Shown here: piece after piece, positions 24,073 to 25,899 of the stretch
How positions within the stretch are numbered: the first letter of the stretch is position 1
Layout: each line of letters opens with the position of its first letter
NCBI GenBank assembly: GCA_025998595.1
Contig: BNWE01000011.1
Span: 1-25,899 of the forward strand
Direction: 5' to 3'
Length of the DNA: 25,899 bases
Origin: Alphaproteobacteria bacterium
Lineage (GTDB): Bacteria; Pseudomonadota; Alphaproteobacteria; UBA3830
Program-made: the position numbers and the translations under genes
The notes under the pieces: model-generated
The model's database searches: none
The model's input: the letters and a program-made list of their open reading frames with translations, nothing else
Told to the model about the DNA's origin: nothing

Positions 24073-25143
24073 TTATTCAAGAGATTTAACAGTTCCATTT
24101 TCAAGACGCACAATGGACAGTCGGCGTATCATTCCTTTGTTTTTCTTCAGGAGAAACGAACCCATACAGCCTTCATGTTCCGAATAAAATGAGTCTTCGT
24201 CCATGCCATCCGTTATGATGCCATGCAGGAGGTTACATATGTCGTAGCCAATAATCGAGAGTGTTCCCGGAGTACCTCCAAAGGTCTTTTGATATTTTTC
24301 GGTGAAATCGTCCAATTGCTGATTTTTGGAAAATGCAAAATATGCTCCATCCCAGTCATTTCGATTTGCAAATGCAGAAGTTCCCAGTGTGAAAACATGA
24401 ATATTCCCAAATTCTTGTGGGTCTATGAGCGGATCCACCAGAAACACAGCGTTTTTCTTGGAGTTCGCCACTATTCTTGCGGCATCTTGGCGTGACATGC
24501 TTTTGTAGCGTATGATTTCCATGTCTCCGTATTCGCTGAAGCTCCGTTTACTTTCCTTGTCGATATATTTCAACAGCTGATCTCCAAGCTCATTTTCCGG
24601 AAGCATTACGAGAAAATCGTCCAGTCCGTTGTTTTTAGCAAAGGAAAAAATCGCATGGATTTCATCTCTCGGAGATATACCACAGGAAAACACATGGTTG
24701 TTATTTACTTTTGTGTTGTTTGACAGCGTAAATATGGATGCCTTCGGGAATAACGCTCCATACTGCTTCGCTTCATTAAAGAATACTGGACCTATTATGC
24801 CCTTTAGATTGGAGTGTTTAAAGCTATTGTACAATTTATAGTTTTCCGTATTTGGATCAGACGTATCCACCACGCGGAAATTTGCATGGCAGTCTTTGTG
24901 TTCATCGGAGAACAACATACATGCATTTAATATGCCCTTTCCTATCTCAGCATGCGTTCCTGACAATGGTAACAGCAACAAGATGAGGTTTCCATTGGCG
25001 TTTCGATCTAGCTTCAGCAATCTTTCTTCGGCTGATCTATCGACGGCGACTTCCTTTTTGGGCTCATATACCCTAGACTGCTCTCGGGAGCAGGAAGTCA
25101 AAAGGAAAACGAGCGATAGGAGCAGATTCATTGTCCAATGCAT
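24073..25143 (-). CDS. Penicillin-binding protein activator, LpoA/LppC-type lipoprotein
   Basis: 356 aa. The N-terminus ends in a lipobox, LLTSC, with Cys18, so it is a lipoprotein, probably of the outer membrane. The body resembles the periplasmic-binding-protein-like (type I) C-terminal domain of LpoA/YraM: LILLLLPLSGTHAEIGKGI (ligand-lobe start), GIIGPVFFNEAKQYG, FTLSNN, and late GTLSIIGYDICNLL. LpoA in Escherichia coli stimulates PBP1a. The present protein lacks the N-terminal helical-repeat half, as do short alphaproteobacterial versions. The start at ATG 25143 is eight bases after GAGG (25155-25152 on the minus strand). An upstream GTG at 25152 would add a Lys to the signal peptide but overlaps that site. 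It is divergent from rsmI, as in E. coli (yraM/yraL), and the two coding regions overlap by 13 bp. Confidence 0.8.
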   Translation of the reverse strand: MHWTMNLLLSLVFLLTSCSREQSRVYEPKKEVAVDRSAEERLLKLDRNANGNLILLLLPLSGTHAEIGKGILNACMLFSDEHKDCHANFRVVDTSDPNTENYKLYNSFKHSNLKGIIGPVFFNEAKQYGALFPKASIFTLSNNTKVNNNHVFSCGISPRDEIHAIFSFAKNNGLDDFLVMLPENELGDQLLKYIDKESKRSFSEYGDMEIIRYKSMSRQDAARIVANSKKNAVFLVDPLIDPQEFGNIHVFTLGTSAFANRNDWDGAYFAFSKNQQLDDFTEKYQKTFGGTPGTLSIIGYDICNLLHGIITDGMDEDSFYSEHEGCMGSFLLKKNKGMIRRLSIVRLENGTVKSLE

Positions 25144-25899
25144 TTTTATCACCTCAATATCTTAATGAAGTTCTTCACAAACTACATGATCAGAAGAATA
25201 AACCAGGATTGTATGTGGTTGCAACTCCAATAGGTAACATATTTGATATATCGCTGCGGGCAATACATATTCTGAATATATCCAAATGCATTCTCGCAGA
25301 GGATACGCGCCAATCGAAAAAACTGCTAAACTTCTATAAAATTCAAACGCCGCTGATCGCTTGCCACGAATACAACGAATTGAGTAGCTCGGTAACTTCC
25401 GTCCTGAAACCGGGAGAAATATATGCGCTGATATCAGATGCGGGAACTCCACTTGTCTCGGATCCCGGATATCGCCTGATAAATTGGTGCATACAAAATA
25501 GTGTGGATGTATTTTCCATTCCGGGAGCATGCTCTGCCATTGCTGCTCTGAGTGTCACCGGACTCCCAACCGATAAGTTTTTGTTTGTTGGCTTTCTTCC
25601 CACCAAAGAAAAGGCGAAAATCGATCAGCTGAACGATTTGAAAAATCAGTCGAGCACCATGATATTTTTCGAATCACCAAGACGCGTCGTCGATACAATG
25701 CAAAAAATGAAGGAAGTCTTTGGAGATAGATACTGCTGTGTTTGCCGAGAACTCACAAAAATCTTCGAGAATACAAAACGCGGAAATCTATCAGAACTAA
25801 TCGAATCTTTTTCGTCGAATGATCCAATTGGAGAGTTCGTAGTAATTGTATCCGGATGCACCACATCTCCGCTCGACGAAGTCGAAATATTGTCCCAGT
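25131..25899 (+). CDS. rsmI: 16S rRNA (cytidine-1402-2'-O)-methyltransferase RsmI, 3' end beyond window
   Basis: About 256 codons are visible and the frame is open at the window edge; full-length RsmI is about 280-290 aa. It methylates the ribose of C1402 in the 30S decoding centre using SAM. Family motifs: GLYVVATPIGNIFDISLRAI (from residue 26), ILAEDTRQSKKLL, LISDAGTPLVSDPGY, SIPGACSAIAALSVTGLP, FVGFLPTK and FFESPRR. The start is inferred to be TTG at 25131, eight bases after AGGAG (25118-25122), giving an N-terminus SNAFLSPQYLNEVLHKLHD. No ATG or GTG lies in frame between there and the conserved region, and an in-frame stop lies at 25074. It is divergent from the LpoA-type gene, with the two start regions interlocked. 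Confidence 0.93.
   Translation, partial: MSNAFLSPQYLNEVLHKLHDQKNKPGLYVVATPIGNIFDISLRAIHILNISKCILAEDTRQSKKLLNFYKIQTPLIACHEYNELSSSVTSVLKPGEIYALISDAGTPLVSDPGYRLINWCIQNSVDVFSIPGACSAIAALSVTGLPTDKFLFVGFLPTKEKAKIDQLNDLKNQSSTMIFFESPRRVVDTMQKMKEVFGDRYCCVCRELTKIFENTKRGNLSELIESFSSNDPIGEFVVIVSGCTTSPLDEVEILSQ

Noticed and set aside
2046..25899. CRISPR arrays, rRNA or tRNA genes
   Set aside because: No regularly spaced direct repeats and no recognisable rRNA or tRNA sequences were noticed by eye; a covariance-model scan was not possible.

Overview
The window is AT-rich and gene-dense. It looks like a piece of the chromosome of a host-associated, probably intracellular, proteobacterium. An alphaproteobacterium of the Holosporales or Rickettsiales kind is the best guess. 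The reasons are a secreted OTU-type cysteine protease, a secreted protein with an ankyrin-like C-terminus, an IS481-type transposase end, and a short LpoA/LppC lipoprotein divergent from rsmI. The taxonomic placement is inference; no rRNA or other marker is present.

Layout: (1) 1-182, the 5' end of an IS481-family transposase reading leftwards off the window, with its terminal repeat. (2) 333-1757, a secreted OTU-like protease. (3) 1783-1973, a terminator-like hairpin followed by a decayed second copy of the same IS end. (4) 2070-21184, a tightly packed plus-strand operon. It begins with a probably exported M42 metallopeptidase, followed by a hybrid NRPS-PKS assembly line: A-T; a GNAT acetyltransferase; a freestanding condensation domain; KS-AT-KR-ACP; an AT-less KS-KR-ACP; A(Ala)-T-C-A(Thr)-T; an AT-less KS-ACP; and a type II thioesterase. 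Genes in the assembly line overlap or are separated by 18 bp or less, so translational coupling is likely. (5) 21279-22580, an AdiC/PotE-like APC permease. (6) 22581-23039, an intergenic region with a large palindromic element. (7) 23040-23939, a secreted protein of unknown function. (8) 24073-25143, an LpoA/LppC-type lipoprotein on the minus strand, divergent from and overlapping the start of rsmI (25131 to the window edge).

The assembly line is the most interesting content. Active-site reading gives three amino acid-activating domains and three ketosynthases, but only one acyltransferase, in the first PKS module. The other two PKS modules must be charged in trans. Both ketoreductases have altered catalytic residues: one has lost the catalytic Tyr, and the other has lost the Asn and a glycine of the NADP loop. 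The third PKS module has no KR. The predicted product is therefore a small peptide-polyketide rich in beta-keto groups. The two adenylation domains of the large NRPS read as alanine and threonine. The first adenylation domain has a hydrophobic pocket that I cannot assign. The line ends Thr-C2 on a carrier protein with no fused thioesterase. That arrangement could give a tetramic acid-type (pyrrolidine-2,4-dione) end, though this is a hypothesis. No phosphopantetheinyl transferase, dedicated exporter or regulator is seen in the window.
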